Positions 1 through 10,000 of a stretch of 45,989 nucleotides of DNA are shown here, in pieces. The stretch covers positions 1 through 45,989 of the forward strand of contig JABSRP010000051.1 in NCBI GenBank assembly GCA_013215145.1, read 5' to 3'. The position numbers and the translations under genes are program-made. The notes beneath the pieces are model-generated. The model worked only from the letters and a program-made list of their open reading frames with translations. It was not told the origin of the DNA and did not search any database. The stretch is from Pseudobacteriovorax sp. (GTDB lineage: Bacteria; Bdellovibrionota_B; Oligoflexia; Oligoflexales; Oligoflexaceae). Each line of letters begins with the position of its first letter. Positions within the stretch are counted from its first letter, which is position 1.

Positions 1-1240
1 TGGTCATGGCCATGTGGGAAACAGTAATATTCCTCATAAAAAAAGCCGCGGCACAGTATGAAAAGTAATAATCCCATTTCCGTATAAACGTACCATCAAA
101 ACCAAGTTCCTTGACAGCCTCTTTTTGATCAAGAAATGCTTGCTGCCACAATTTAAGTGTCTTTCCGTAGTCACGGCTGTAGTCCTGGCACTCAATTAAA
201 AAATAATCGTCGTGCTTGTTGGCTTCCTCCATGATGACTTTAAGAGATGGCAACAAAGAACCTGGAAAGATGTGTTTTTGAATAAAATCGATACCATTCT
301 TGAGTTTTTCGTAGCGAGTATCAGCACATAAAATCACTTGATGGGCCATGACTCCAGATGGTCGTAGCCATTGGTTAGCTCTCTCAAAAAATACTTGAAG
401 GAACTCACCCCCTACTGCTTCAAGCATTTCCACCGTAAACACGCGATCAAAGCTTCCTGTCAGTTCTCGATAGTCTTTCAATAAGACAGTGATCCGATCT
501 TCAAGCCCCAATTTCGAAACTTTTTCCTTAGCGTGAGCAAACTGCTCCTTCGAAATGGTTATGGTTGTGACCTTACAATCGTAGTTTTGAGCTAAATAAC
601 ACGAAAAGGCACCCCACCCAGTACCAACTTCCAAAACGTCAAGACCATCAGTCATGCGTCCAGCTTTGGCAAGGGCGGCGAACTTGTTATACTGCGACTG
701 CTCTAAGGTATCCTCATCGGAGAGAAATACCCCACTTGAGTAGGTCATAGTTGGGTCGAGGAAGAGTGAAAAAAAATCATTTCCTAGATCGTAATGATCA
801 TGGATATTTTTTTCTGAACCTTCGACCGTATTTTTTCGAAGAGCATGACCAAGTCGATTACCAATTTCTTGGACATTGACAATTTTTGCTACGGAGACTT
901 CAGAACCGGACATCGATGGGCTATTTTTTTGATTTTGAATGAACCACGAGATCACGTTATCAATCGACGGAGTATCCCAAAGGCCTTCCATATAAGTTTC
1001 GGCCAAGCCAATATCGCCACCAAAAACAAGCCGACGGAAAAAATCAGGATCGTTGACATGGATGACAGCTTCGATTCCTGGCTCATTGCCAAATTCTAGA
1101 TAAACATCGCGATTAACGTCCTTAATCAGCAAATTACCCTTCGTCATTTTGGAAAAATAACGATCGACAATTTTTACAAAAAATGGGTAAGACACACGAT
1201 CGAGGCTACGGAACGTGCTTGGAATGATGTTTTCTATCAT
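1..1240 (-). CDS. cfa: Cyclopropane-fatty-acyl-phospholipid synthase-like SAM methyltransferase (3' end outside window)
   Basis: I translated this by hand; about 413 codons are present and the stop lies beyond base 1. The family adds a methyl or methylene group from S-adenosylmethionine to double bonds of membrane phospholipid acyl chains. The CFA hallmark HYDLGNDFFSLFLD lies near residue 150, followed by DPTMTYSSGVF, and SAM motif I VLEVGTGWGAF lies near residue 200. The ATG at 1240 follows an AGGG ribosome site 7 nt upstream and overlaps the end of the DUF1365 gene by 35 nt, so translation is probably coupled. It is the last visible gene of a four-gene lipid operon. A methyltransferase making branched rather than cyclopropane chains is possible. 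Confidence 0.9.
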   Translation of the reverse strand, partial: MIENIIPSTFRSLDRVSYPFFVKIVDRYFSKMTKGNLLIKDVNRDVYLEFGNEPGIEAVIHVNDPDFFRRLVFGGDIGLAETYMEGLWDTPSIDNVISWFIQNQKNSPSMSGSEVSVAKIVNVQEIGNRLGHALRKNTVEGSEKNIHDHYDLGNDFFSLFLDPTMTYSSGVFLSDEDTLEQSQYNKFAALAKAGRMTDGLDVLEVGTGWGAFSCYLAQNYDCKVTTITISKEQFAHAKEKVSKLGLEDRITVLLKDYRELTGSFDRVFTVEMLEAVGGEFLQVFFERANQWLRPSGVMAHQVILCADTRYEKLKNGIDFIQKHIFPGSLLPSLKVIMEEANKHDDYFLIECQDYSRDYGKTLKLWQQAFLDQKEAVKELGFDGTFIRKWDYYFSYCAAAFFMRNITVSHMAMT

Positions 1241-1988
1241 AGTAGTCCCTCTGCTTGTGAGGCTCGCTAGTCTTCCTAATGAAAGGGATCCGCTTTAAGT
1301 AAAGCCTCAGAGCTTCATAATGTATACCGCCAATTACCTTAGCAGTTACATGAGGGTTTTGCACAAGGCTTTTTAATAAATTGACGTTAGAAAGCTTCAA
1401 TTTATGGCCTTGTAATCGAGCATCTAAGAGTGTTTTAGCATTTTTGTGCGACGCAACTCCGAAGGAAATCTCCTTATCTTTCACCGACAGAGTAAACGTG
1501 AATTCCGTATCAAGCGGCAAAAATGGCGAGACATAAAAGTCTTTCGGAAGGGTGGCTTTAACGAAACCGTTCTCATTGATTTGGCCAAGGGGGAACATTT
1601 TAGCCTCACCAAATGTATTATCGACTTCGACGGTGGCAAACCAATCTTGACCAATTTGGTAAAGAAAAATGCTTATTGGATTAAAGGAATATCCAAATGT
1701 CCGGGGATGAGCGATCAGAAACAATTGAGAGACGTCCCGTTTTTCTCCTGTCGACTGCAACCACAAACGAAAATTCTCAGCAATCGACGCGCCACCGAAC
1801 TGAAGAAAATCACGGTAGCGAAACGAAAAAACGTTGGGCGACTCTGCCGACAGCAAGGTCAGTTGTCTTAAGTCCTTCTTAAGATTATTAAGATTCAAAC
1901 AAAGGTAAAATACTCGGTAAGAAAACTCATGTTTTTGGCCGAATCTCTTGTGGCTCACATTAGCTTTTAAAATAGCATTATCGATCAC
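1206..1988 (-). CDS. DUF1365 family protein
   Basis: About 260 aa. The family signature HPRTFGYSFNPISIFLY lies near residues 94-110. DUF1365 proteins have no firmly established reaction but are recurrently encoded beside flavin amine oxidases and cyclopropane synthases, as here. GTG at 1988 is the preferred start because it overlaps the TGA of the upstream flavoprotein gene in a GTGA tetranucleotide; a TTG at 1991 is the alternative. The C-terminus is very basic and histidine-rich. The role in acyl-chain modification is inferred from context. Confidence 0.85.
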   Translation of the reverse strand: MIDNAILKANVSHKRFGQKHEFSYRVFYLCLNLNNLKKDLRQLTLLSAESPNVFSFRYRDFLQFGGASIAENFRLWLQSTGEKRDVSQLFLIAHPRTFGYSFNPISIFLYQIGQDWFATVEVDNTFGEAKMFPLGQINENGFVKATLPKDFYVSPFLPLDTEFTFTLSVKDKEISFGVASHKNAKTLLDARLQGHKLKLSNVNLLKSLVQNPHVTAKVIGGIHYEALRLYLKRIPFIRKTSEPHKQRDYYDRKHHSKHVP

Positions 1989-3253
1989 CAAGGTTCCCGC
2001 CCTAGTAAGTGACGAGAGAGATCCACAGCAGCGGAAAATCCGTCTTCATGAAAACCATAGCGAAAATAAGCTCCGCAAAAATATAGCGGATCGTCGCTTT
2101 CATTGAGCTGGGAAAGCTTGCTCTGGGCCTGAACCGCAGCATCGTCAAACAAAGGATGCTCGTAATGAATTTCCCTTAGTACATGACGGTCCTTGACCTT
2201 TCCTGGATCGTTAAGCGAGACGAAATAGTTTTGCTTAGTGGCAAGTTTTTGCAAGCGATTCATCCAGTAGATGGTCGTTGGCGACTGAATTTTCCCACGG
2301 CTGGCGTCCATACGATAGTTCCAGGACGACCAGACACCCTTACGCTGAGGCATAACATCAGAGTCTGTATGGAGATAGACGTGGTTATATTGGTACTTAA
2401 ACTTTGAGAGCAGATCACGTTGCAGGGGATTCGGTTTGTCAATCAATTCTAGAGCTTGATCGCCGTGGCAAGCAAAGACTACTTTGTCATAAACCTCTTT
2501 ACGACCGTCACGTAGAACAACATTCGGCTTACCATTTTCATCGATGGTGACGGCGCTTATTTTTTGGTTAAGTTTTATTTTTTCTTTGTAGCCCGCCGTA
2601 ATGAGCTTCTTATACTCCTCACTCCCACCTTTTGGAGTATACCACTGATGCTGGGTATTAAGCCCTAAAAAGCCGTGATTATGAAAGAACCTCAGCAGAC
2701 TTTTTGCTGGAAAATCTCCCATTTTGTCTGGTGGAGTTGACCAAACCGAACCACTCATGGGAACTAGATACTTATGATAGAACTCGTCGCCAAATTCCTT
2801 GTAACTGACATAATCTGCGATAGATATATGATCGAACCGCGAGTCTTCGAGGTCTTTAGGAGCCTCCTCATTGAATCGATTAATGGTCAAAAGCAGCTTA
2901 ATAAACTTTACGTTGAAGACATTACGCCTCTGCCTAAAAAGACCATTCAGCCCTGTACCAGAGTATTCTAAATTGGCATCTACATCACGGACACTGAAAC
3001 TCATGCAGGTTTTTTGAGTGGGAACGTTAAGTCGATCGAATAGCTTGATAAGATTAGGATAGGTTACATGGTTGTAAACCATGAAACCGGTATCGATAGG
3101 GATTTCCCCTTTTTTTTCTTCTACGTAGACCGTGTTGGTGTGACCACCAACGTAGTCTGACTTTTCGTATAGGGTTAGATCATAGTCGTCGTTTAGAAAA
3201 TATGCTGTGCCCATTCCGGCAATGCCGGTTCCTATGATAGCTAACCGTTCCAA
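1985..3253 (-). CDS. FAD-dependent amine oxidase-like oxidoreductase
   Basis: 422 aa. The N-terminus carries a Rossmann FAD motif, IIGTGIAGMGTAYFL (residues 6-20), followed by a glutamate-ended strand and GGHTNT (about 39-45), typical of NAD(P)-binding flavin amine oxidase/phytoene-desaturase-like proteins. No signal peptide or membrane segment is seen, so it is probably cytosolic or membrane-peripheral. TTG at 3253 is preceded by AGGGG at a 6-nt spacing and lies 3 nt after the desaturase stop. In related operons this family acts with CFA-type enzymes on membrane acyl chains. The substrate here is inferred. Confidence 0.85.
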   Translation of the reverse strand: MERLAIIGTGIAGMGTAYFLNDDYDLTLYEKSDYVGGHTNTVYVEEKKGEIPIDTGFMVYNHVTYPNLIKLFDRLNVPTQKTCMSFSVRDVDANLEYSGTGLNGLFRQRRNVFNVKFIKLLLTINRFNEEAPKDLEDSRFDHISIADYVSYKEFGDEFYHKYLVPMSGSVWSTPPDKMGDFPAKSLLRFFHNHGFLGLNTQHQWYTPKGGSEEYKKLITAGYKEKIKLNQKISAVTIDENGKPNVVLRDGRKEVYDKVVFACHGDQALELIDKPNPLQRDLLSKFKYQYNHVYLHTDSDVMPQRKGVWSSWNYRMDASRGKIQSPTTIYWMNRLQKLATKQNYFVSLNDPGKVKDRHVLREIHYEHPLFDDAAVQAQSKLSQLNESDDPLYFCGAYFRYGFHEDGFSAAVDLSRHLLGREPW

Positions 3254-3256
3254 ATA

Positions 3257-4081
3257 TCACCCCTTGGTTTTGGCCCTCTCTAACAAGTGATCGACATTGA
3301 CTCCTTTAGCATCTGTAATCAATCCGATTTTGTGAAAGACCATAAGAATATAATAAGAAATATCTATCTCCCACCAGGTGAACCCTTGCCTCACGGAGCG
3401 AGGATAGAAATGATGATTATTGTGCCATCCTTCGCCAAGTGTCAAGAGGGCGACAAACCAGTTGTTGCGGCTATCATCTTTTGTGTTAAACCGGCGACTA
3501 CCAAAAACGTGAGTGAGAGAGTTGACGAAAAAGGTTCCGTGCCACAGAGCAACAGTGCTAACTAGACCACCCCACAAGACCCCTTGCCATCCCCAAATTG
3601 CATAAAGTGCCAAGCCATAGATGGCTGGTGGTACGAGATAATACTTATCAAGCCATCGAAGTTCAGGGAATTTTGTTAAGTCATCGACCGTGGGTAAATC
3701 GACGTTTTTATGAGAACGGTTGAACACCCATCCCATATGAGACTCGTAAAAGCCCTTAGTGACTGGCGAATGAATATCTAATTCCGTATCACTATGGCGA
3801 TGATGATGACGATGAATGGCAGCCCACCAGATAGGCCCCCTCTGGATCGAAGCGGTACCGATAAACCCTAAAATAAATTGAAAAATACGGTTTGTTTTAA
3901 AGGCTTTATGAGAAAAGTAGCGATGGAAGCCAGCGGTGATTCCGAACATCCTAAGGTAATAGGATGCCACCGCAAGACCCACCCAATACCAAGAGAATTC
4001 AGCACTAAACAGTGCGAGCACAAGGATCAAATGTACCAAAAGCAGATGCAGTCCAGCGGGTTTCATAGTTTTTAAACTCAC
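3257..4081 (-). CDS. Acyl-CoA/acyl-lipid delta-9-type fatty acid desaturase
   Basis: Integral-membrane di-iron desaturase, about 274 aa. All three histidine boxes are present: HRYFSH (about 53-58), HRHHHRH (about 90-96) and HNNHH (about 220-224), with hydrophobic helices between them. It introduces a cis double bond into saturated acyl chains using O2. I chose GTG at 4081 because a GGAGG site (4088-4092) sits exactly 6 nt upstream; a TTG at 4120 and an ATG at 4066 have poorer sites. It is the first gene of the operon and would supply the unsaturated chains that the downstream CFA-type enzyme modifies. Confidence 0.92.
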   Translation of the reverse strand: MSLKTMKPAGLHLLLVHLILVLALFSAEFSWYWVGLAVASYYLRMFGITAGFHRYFSHKAFKTNRIFQFILGFIGTASIQRGPIWWAAIHRHHHRHSDTELDIHSPVTKGFYESHMGWVFNRSHKNVDLPTVDDLTKFPELRWLDKYYLVPPAIYGLALYAIWGWQGVLWGGLVSTVALWHGTFFVNSLTHVFGSRRFNTKDDSRNNWFVALLTLGEGWHNNHHFYPRSVRQGFTWWEIDISYYILMVFHKIGLITDAKGVNVDHLLERAKTKG

Positions 4082-4263
4082 GCGAGTCCTCCGAAAACTA
4101 GTTTGTAAGATTTGCCGCAAAATGCTGGAAATAATCCAATACTATTCTGCAGTTCGTGTCGATAGAAGAAAAGGTCTGCCCAAAATTCAGCACGTCATAA
4201 ATGACATTCTGACAGCATGAATGTATCAAATATCCTAGACCTTGCCTACAGACGCGCGAAACT

Positions 4264-4280
4264 GTGACACAAACGTGACA
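4264..4280. promoter_or_regulatory. Direct repeat GTGACA, 11-bp spacing, in divergent promoter region
   Basis: GTGACA occurs at 4264-4269 and 4275-4280, one DNA turn apart, in the 305-bp gap between the divergent desaturase operon and the PilZ gene. Two half-sites in helical phase are typical of a dimeric activator or response-regulator site. The function is inferred. Confidence 0.3.
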
Positions 4281-4293
4281 AACCAACAAGCCG

Positions 4294-4321
4294 TTTTCCC
4301 AGAGACAACCCTCTGGGAAAA
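4294..4321. promoter_or_regulatory. Perfect 11-bp inverted repeat, 6-nt loop
   Basis: TTTTCCCAGAG (4294-4304) and CTCTGGGAAAA (4311-4321) are exact inverse complements around ACAACC. The element lies about 65 bp upstream of the plus-strand PilZ gene. There is no U-tract beyond either arm, so an operator or a 5' leader hairpin is more likely than a terminator. Confidence 0.45.
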
Positions 4322-4386
4322 GCATGCCCAGCTACTGATTATTTACTAACCGATCTATCCGATTGGACGACAATAGGAATGTTGCT

Positions 4387-6924
4387 GTGACCAATACCCG
4401 TTCTTCTGTACGGATCCAAACTCATCAGTATAACTGGCGCCTGACATTTTTGATCAACGCTAAGCGCGTGACCATGAAAGTCTCGGATTTGTCGGAGGGT
4501 GGGTTACGTGTGCATGGCGACAGTGACGTTGGTGACGATGTTTACGTCGGGCAAATCATTAGTGAAATATCTTGTGATGTATCAGGGGAGTTGTTCGGGC
4601 CTTTTGAGGGACAAATCAGCCGCGCAACATACTACGGCAACGAGGATCTTATCTCATTTGTCATGATTCCCACAAACAAATCAGGGCTGCTGCTACTCAG
4701 ACGGATGTATCAAACACTCTTTCCCGACATCAATTTAAACCCTTCATCACCTGATAGTGCTCCTCAGATCCCCTATTTGCATGATAGTTCCCCTTCAGGC
4801 TCGCAAAAACGTTTGAACTTTCTACGACGACAAACCCAAAAATCGCTTCAATATTTAGCTATGGGAGCCACAGAAAACACCCTCAGCTCGCAGTCTGTGG
4901 ATTACCGCATCGGAGGCATGGAGAAACCACTCGGTGTAGCCGGCCCTCTTACCATCAACGGAGAACATGTTGCGAGCTCTCTTTATGCTCCCATGGGATT
5001 GAGTTGCCCTGGTTCATCTGACTTTCTACAACAAGTCTTTCGGCTGATAAATACCATAGGAGGGGTAACAACTTCCGTCGTCAAAAAAGAAAGATGCACT
5101 CAGATCACTTACGAGCTCGACTCCATTGAAAGCGCCATCGCCTTAGAAAAGTGGGCTGATAAACATCTTAAAAGGCTGGCATCTGAGGTCTTTAACTTCA
5201 ATGGCATGGAAACCATTGACTATAAAGGGTCTATTGATCATCATGTTTTCCAAATCGAACTTACAATCGGTCTCAAAACTCAGGTAGAAGAGTTTAAAAT
5301 TCATGGGGCTACACGTAAGCTCTCTAGTCTCGTTGCGGGTGAATATCTCAGAGTCCACGGAGGCTCGATAGAGGTCATGAGCCTAGCCTTGGTGAATCAA
5401 GTCGCTAAAGATGGCTATAATTTAACTCCTCTTACTAGAATACAGGTTTTTGGTCGTATTGAAATTCCCAAGCTAATCCTCTCACAGGAATTAGGAATCT
5501 CGGCAGAGAAGATTCTCACTAACCACCAGCAGGTGAGCCGAACCAATGCGAGACACTACAGCTATTTTGATTGGATCATTCGGGGAATCTCCCAGGTGAC
5601 TGGGCAAAGTATCGACAGCTCTTTATGTAAAGATATACAAACTTCCCTGACCGAAACCGACGAAACACTGATCCTCACAGCTTTAATGCAGTCAATGCCA
5701 TTAGATACAAGCTCTGATTCACTACTGTACTCGCAGCGTTCTTGTTTGGATTTGCTAGATTGTAACGACACATTCAAGGAGCCACGACTTGCCGAGATCC
5801 TTGTTGGTTTTGGAGTTGCTGCACTACTTACAGAGATTTTAGGGAATGCGACCACCAGCCCAAAAGGCTACCACTTAGCTCCAGAATCACCACTAAACCT
5901 CAGTGATGTTTCTCTCATTAAATCAAAAATCCAGGAGTTCTATGCCCAGACCGTGGATGTGCTTCCCTTAAACTCAACATTTGAGCCAGAGGACCTGCAC
6001 CGAAGCCACAGTTATCGGATCCAAGTAAGCACAGCCGAATCCTCAGAGCCCGATTATTTTTTAATCTCTTCGCTTTCCGATGACGGTGTCTGCTACCGAA
6101 ACTTTTTAGCAACATGCGATAGCTTCAATCCAAAGCTCAGAAAACTCATCTACGATCCCTCAGTCATCGTCGCCTATGAGGGATTTAAAAGACAGTGGCT
6201 ACCTTTTGTTGAATTGCCACAAGATCTGGCCAGTACCTTACTGCCTCCTCACGCAAAAATTCAACTCACAGACGTTGCTATAATCTGCCAGGACCTAAAG
6301 GGCAGTGAAAATCATAAGGTCGTAGACCAAATTGAAATGTTGGCCCAGCTAAAAGCCTCGCTTCCCATGAACACATTCTCTTTCGCTATGCGAACTGAAG
6401 CCCAAGTGATAAACCAACACCTGATGCTTTGGTTGCACATGCTCCAGACTAGCGAAAAAGCTTGGTCTACCTTTTATCCCAAGCCTTTGCTCGGGGCCCA
6501 AAAGCGTTATTTAGCGACAATGGACCGGTGGCTCAAACGATTTTTTGAACAGACAATGTCGGTTTCGATCACTGATACCAGCGGCATGCGATTTACCAAA
6601 CATGGCTGCCAAATCCAGAGTTGGGATCAGTTGAGCTATTTGCCGGCTCCTATTGATTTTATCGACTTGATTGTGCATAACCCCAGCTCCTGCCGCGATC
6701 ATCATATTCCTCAGTTGATTCAGCTTTATCAAGACAGTTACCATGAAGCTCTTGGAAAGTCAGGAGGTCAGCCTTTTGACTGGGAGGATTGGCAGGCTTG
6801 TATGTACTATTACTCTGCCATCATATTTCCCATGCGCAGCCTTTATCGTTACGAAATGTACCAAACGAGCGGCGGTCACTATCACGATAATTTATATGCA
6901 CTTTTAACGTATTTGGAAAAGTAA
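4387..6924 (+). CDS. PilZ domain fused to a degenerate HMG-CoA-reductase-like fold
   Basis: 845 aa from GTG 4387, which has AGGAA (4375-4379) 7 nt upstream; a TTG at 4363 is the alternative. The N-terminus has a canonical c-di-GMP-binding PilZ pattern: RSSVR at residues 5-9 and DLSEGG at 34-39. Residues about 140-485 resemble class I HMG-CoA reductase along the fold: PLGVAGPL (181-188), APMGLSC (201-207), TIGGVTTSVV, GRIEIPKLIL, MQSMPLD, QRSCLDLL and RLAEILVGFG. Key catalytic residues are not retained: the TEG glutamate aligns with Cys, GQD reads GQS, and DAMGMN and the late histidine are absent. The last 340 residues are unassigned, with a faint aminoglycoside-phosphotransferase flavour that I do not trust. 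A sensor or scaffold role in envelope lipid transport is inferred. Confidence 0.6.
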   Translation: MTNTRSSVRIQTHQYNWRLTFLINAKRVTMKVSDLSEGGLRVHGDSDVGDDVYVGQIISEISCDVSGELFGPFEGQISRATYYGNEDLISFVMIPTNKSGLLLLRRMYQTLFPDINLNPSSPDSAPQIPYLHDSSPSGSQKRLNFLRRQTQKSLQYLAMGATENTLSSQSVDYRIGGMEKPLGVAGPLTINGEHVASSLYAPMGLSCPGSSDFLQQVFRLINTIGGVTTSVVKKERCTQITYELDSIESAIALEKWADKHLKRLASEVFNFNGMETIDYKGSIDHHVFQIELTIGLKTQVEEFKIHGATRKLSSLVAGEYLRVHGGSIEVMSLALVNQVAKDGYNLTPLTRIQVFGRIEIPKLILSQELGISAEKILTNHQQVSRTNARHYSYFDWIIRGISQVTGQSIDSSLCKDIQTSLTETDETLILTALMQSMPLDTSSDSLLYSQRSCLDLLDCNDTFKEPRLAEILVGFGVAALLTEILGNATTSPKGYHLAPESPLNLSDVSLIKSKIQEFYAQTVDVLPLNSTFEPEDLHRSHSYRIQVSTAESSEPDYFLISSLSDDGVCYRNFLATCDSFNPKLRKLIYDPSVIVAYEGFKRQWLPFVELPQDLASTLLPPHAKIQLTDVAIICQDLKGSENHKVVDQIEMLAQLKASLPMNTFSFAMRTEAQVINQHLMLWLHMLQTSEKAWSTFYPKPLLGAQKRYLATMDRWLKRFFEQTMSVSITDTSGMRFTKHGCQIQSWDQLSYLPAPIDFIDLIVHNPSSCRDHHIPQLIQLYQDSYHEALGKSGGQPFDWEDWQACMYYYSAIIFPMRSLYRYEMYQTSGGHYHDNLYALLTYLEK

Positions 6925-6937
6925 GTGGTCATATAGA

Positions 6938-7027
6938 CCTTGCCCTAGTTCATTCTATCGAAAAACCTATTGCTGAGCGTTGCCCCATACTAGAGAATGA
7001 ACGGAGTCGAGACTTAGAGGCAAGGGG
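6938..7027 (+). promoter_or_regulatory. Nested inverted repeats reaching the exporter's ribosome binding site
   Basis: CCTTGCC (6938-6944) pairs with GGCAAGG (7019-7025), and GTTCATTCT (6948-6956) pairs perfectly with AGAATGAAC (6994-7002). The outer right arm overlaps the AGGGG Shine-Dalgarno (7023-7027) of the RND gene starting at 7033, so the folded RNA could hide the ribosome site. It may equally be a DNA operator. Confidence 0.4.
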
Positions 7028-7032
7028 ATGAC

Positions 7033-10000
7033 ATGGCAAAAAAAGACAGACAAGTAGGTCGACTAAGCAGTTGGCTGTTCATACTTCCGTCGATAGTAAA
7101 AAAAAATCGCGGCAAAGTACTTTTGAGCATCGTCTTACTTGTGATGGCGTCGGCTACCTTTCTTCCACGATTCACTCTCAATCAATCGCCAACAGCATTT
7201 TTCGACGAAGATAATCAAGAGTTAATGACCTATAAATGGTTTAAATACCTTTTTGGCTCTGACGAGTCGGTGGTTGTCATGCTTAAGCCCGATAATGGTG
7301 ACGTCTTTAGCATTTCATTTTTAGAAAAACTACGAACTCTTGAGACTAACTTGTCAAATGCACGGCAAAAACCAAATTCCAGCCTGGATAGAATCACCAG
7401 AGTTCGCTCGATTATATCAGCTGATGAACTGATAGGGACCGACAATAGCTTAACATCAGGCGCATTCATTGGAGACAAGACTCTAACTCAAGACCTCGTC
7501 GATACGCTAAGAACCAAGGCCATGAGCCATCCCACTTGGCCAGGGGCCTTTTTTTCCAAGGACGGAAACTGGGCCATGATGATTATCCAAACGTCTTATG
7601 GCTCTCGCGTTGCTGAGCCAGTAGAGCAGGAATCGCATCAAAACACCACTGCGAATGTTAGTTCCGGCTTTGATTTTGATGATGAGAATGGTGGCGATGG
7701 CGAGAGTTTATTGTCTGTTACGGTGGACGATGTTCCTGAGATGGAAGAAAGTCCCATGGCACAGTATGTGCCCTTTATGGATGAGCTCTTTCTGGTTCTG
7801 GATCAAAGCGGATTTACCCTGAATGAAAATGTGTTCCTTGCCGGCAACCCTAGGCTACTCGGTTTTTTCGGTGCTATTATTATCCGTGAAATTGGTATGA
7901 CGGGTTTCCTTGCTGTTTTGGTCATGTGGGTTGTACTGACGATCACCTTCCGATCACCATCGGCATTTATATGGCCTACCCTAAATTTTCTGCTAAGCTT
8001 AATCATCCTATTCGGCTTGGTTGGCCTCACGGCCGTAGAGATGACCTTTATGGTCAATATCATTATCTTTCTCCTACTATCAGTGACCATCGCCACTTCG
8101 ATTCACATCATGTCGAGCTATACCCATCTAGTTGCCCAGGGACAGCAACTTGAAGCGGCCTTACAAACAACATACAAAAAGGTTGGCTCTGCCATTGTAC
8201 TAGCCGGGATTACAACAGCCCTTGGTCTGGTATCTCTTTGTTTCGTACCGATTCCTGCAATCCGAAATTTTGCGATTTTTGGAGCTATTGGGGTCATCAT
8301 TAGTCTCTGCCTCAACCTAATTCTCTGGCCCGTTCTGCTGAGCTATTGGGCTCCAAAAATCAAAGTCGATCATGAAAAAACCAGCCTATTAGATCGATGG
8401 CTTAAGAACCAATATAGGCGGACCCTGAGATTTCGCTACCCCATCTACGCTGTTTTTATAGCATTAGCTGTCACCTCCGCTTTAGGAATGAATCACCTGC
8501 TAATCAACTCGAATTATGTTGAGATGATTCGCGAGGGGCATGGCTTTAAGGAAGCCTATCACCTCATTGACTCTCAATTTGGCGGCACCTCTACTATGGA
8601 GATCCTGATCGATACCGGCACACAGGAAGGAGTCAAATCAAGTCGTCTGTTAAAGGATGTAGAAAGCCTATCAAACAAACTTAAAGAAACGTTTCCATTA
8701 ATTACCAATATCAACGATCTCACCGATGTCACCAAACAATCATACAAGAGCCTAAACGAGGAGTCTGCTGACTTTTACAAAATACCTGATGATGATAGTG
8801 TCTTGTCCCAAGTACTGTTTAGCTTTGAGTCTGCCGACCCAGATTCGAGACGCCTACTTGTGGACGATAACTGGCAGATTTTGAGAATAGCCGTAGCTAT
8901 GAAGACGACAGGTTCCTACCATTTTGAGGAGATGATGGCTAAGCTAGAGCCTATCGTGGAGAGTCGTATTTCTCAACCTGAGGGACGTCAGTACCAAATC
9001 AGCTATAGTGGTAATATCCCCCTCATGATGGGACTTGTTCAACTGATATCAGTATCGCAAATCCAATCCTTTGCCATTGCTTTAGTGGTGATTTGTGGCG
9101 TCATGTTTCTTGTATTCAAAAGTTTCAGACTCGGAATCATAGCGACCATACCGAACCTATTCCCACTCCTGGTGGTTATGGGTTACGCTGGTTGGGCGGG
9201 GATTCCTCTTGATTCCGATACGTTGCTCGTGGTTCCCATTGCCATGGGAATCGCAGTAGACGACACCATTCATTTTTTGCTGCACTTTCGTAGTGAGATC
9301 GATGAAGGCGTTCCCTTTGACGAGGCAATTGATAACTCTATCAGAAAAGTTGGTCGAGCCATGTTTTTTACAACCGTGGTTTTATCTCTAGGTTTCTCGG
9401 TGTATCTGACTTCTATATATAAACCTCTAAATAACTTTGGAGTTATGTCAGCTCTCGCTGTCAGTTCTGCATTGCTTGCTGATATTTTTTTACTTCCTCC
9501 CTTGCTAAGATTTATTTTTAAACTTAAAGGATCTCAAGTGAGAACCATTGGATTTATCACCATTATCGGTCTAGGGACCTTGAGTACTGTAGATCAAGCT
9601 CAAGCCAATACAAACATAAAAACGGGTAAGGACGTTGCAAAACTCATGCTGGATCGCGACCAAGGCAACTCACAGCTAAGCAGAACAACTATCATTAGCT
9701 GTACTTTTAAAGAGGTGAATTCCGTTCGAAAATGCTCGTCTTCAAAACGGAAAAAACAATTTACTGCTGTATCAAAATTACTAAGTGACGGCCAGTTTCG
9801 TAAGACGTTAAATCTGATCACGAGCCCTTCTAGTGACATAGGGATTGCGTTTCTGCAACAGGACTTTGAAAAAGAGAAACAGGACTCTCTACAATGGAAC
9901 TATCTACCGGCTCTACGTAAAGTCAAGCAGATTATAAGCGCCAATCAAAACGAACCGCGAACTGGAACATTATTCGGTTCAGAGATCGCTTACGAAGACA

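Noticed and set aside
1446..1871. 141-aa plus-strand ORF inside the DUF1365 gene
   Set aside because: Antisense shadow; the minus strand has the family signature.
4098..4325. 75-aa minus-strand ORF in the divergent gap
   Set aside because: Cys-rich random-looking sequence, no ribosome site, and it overlaps the hairpin and the desaturase leader.
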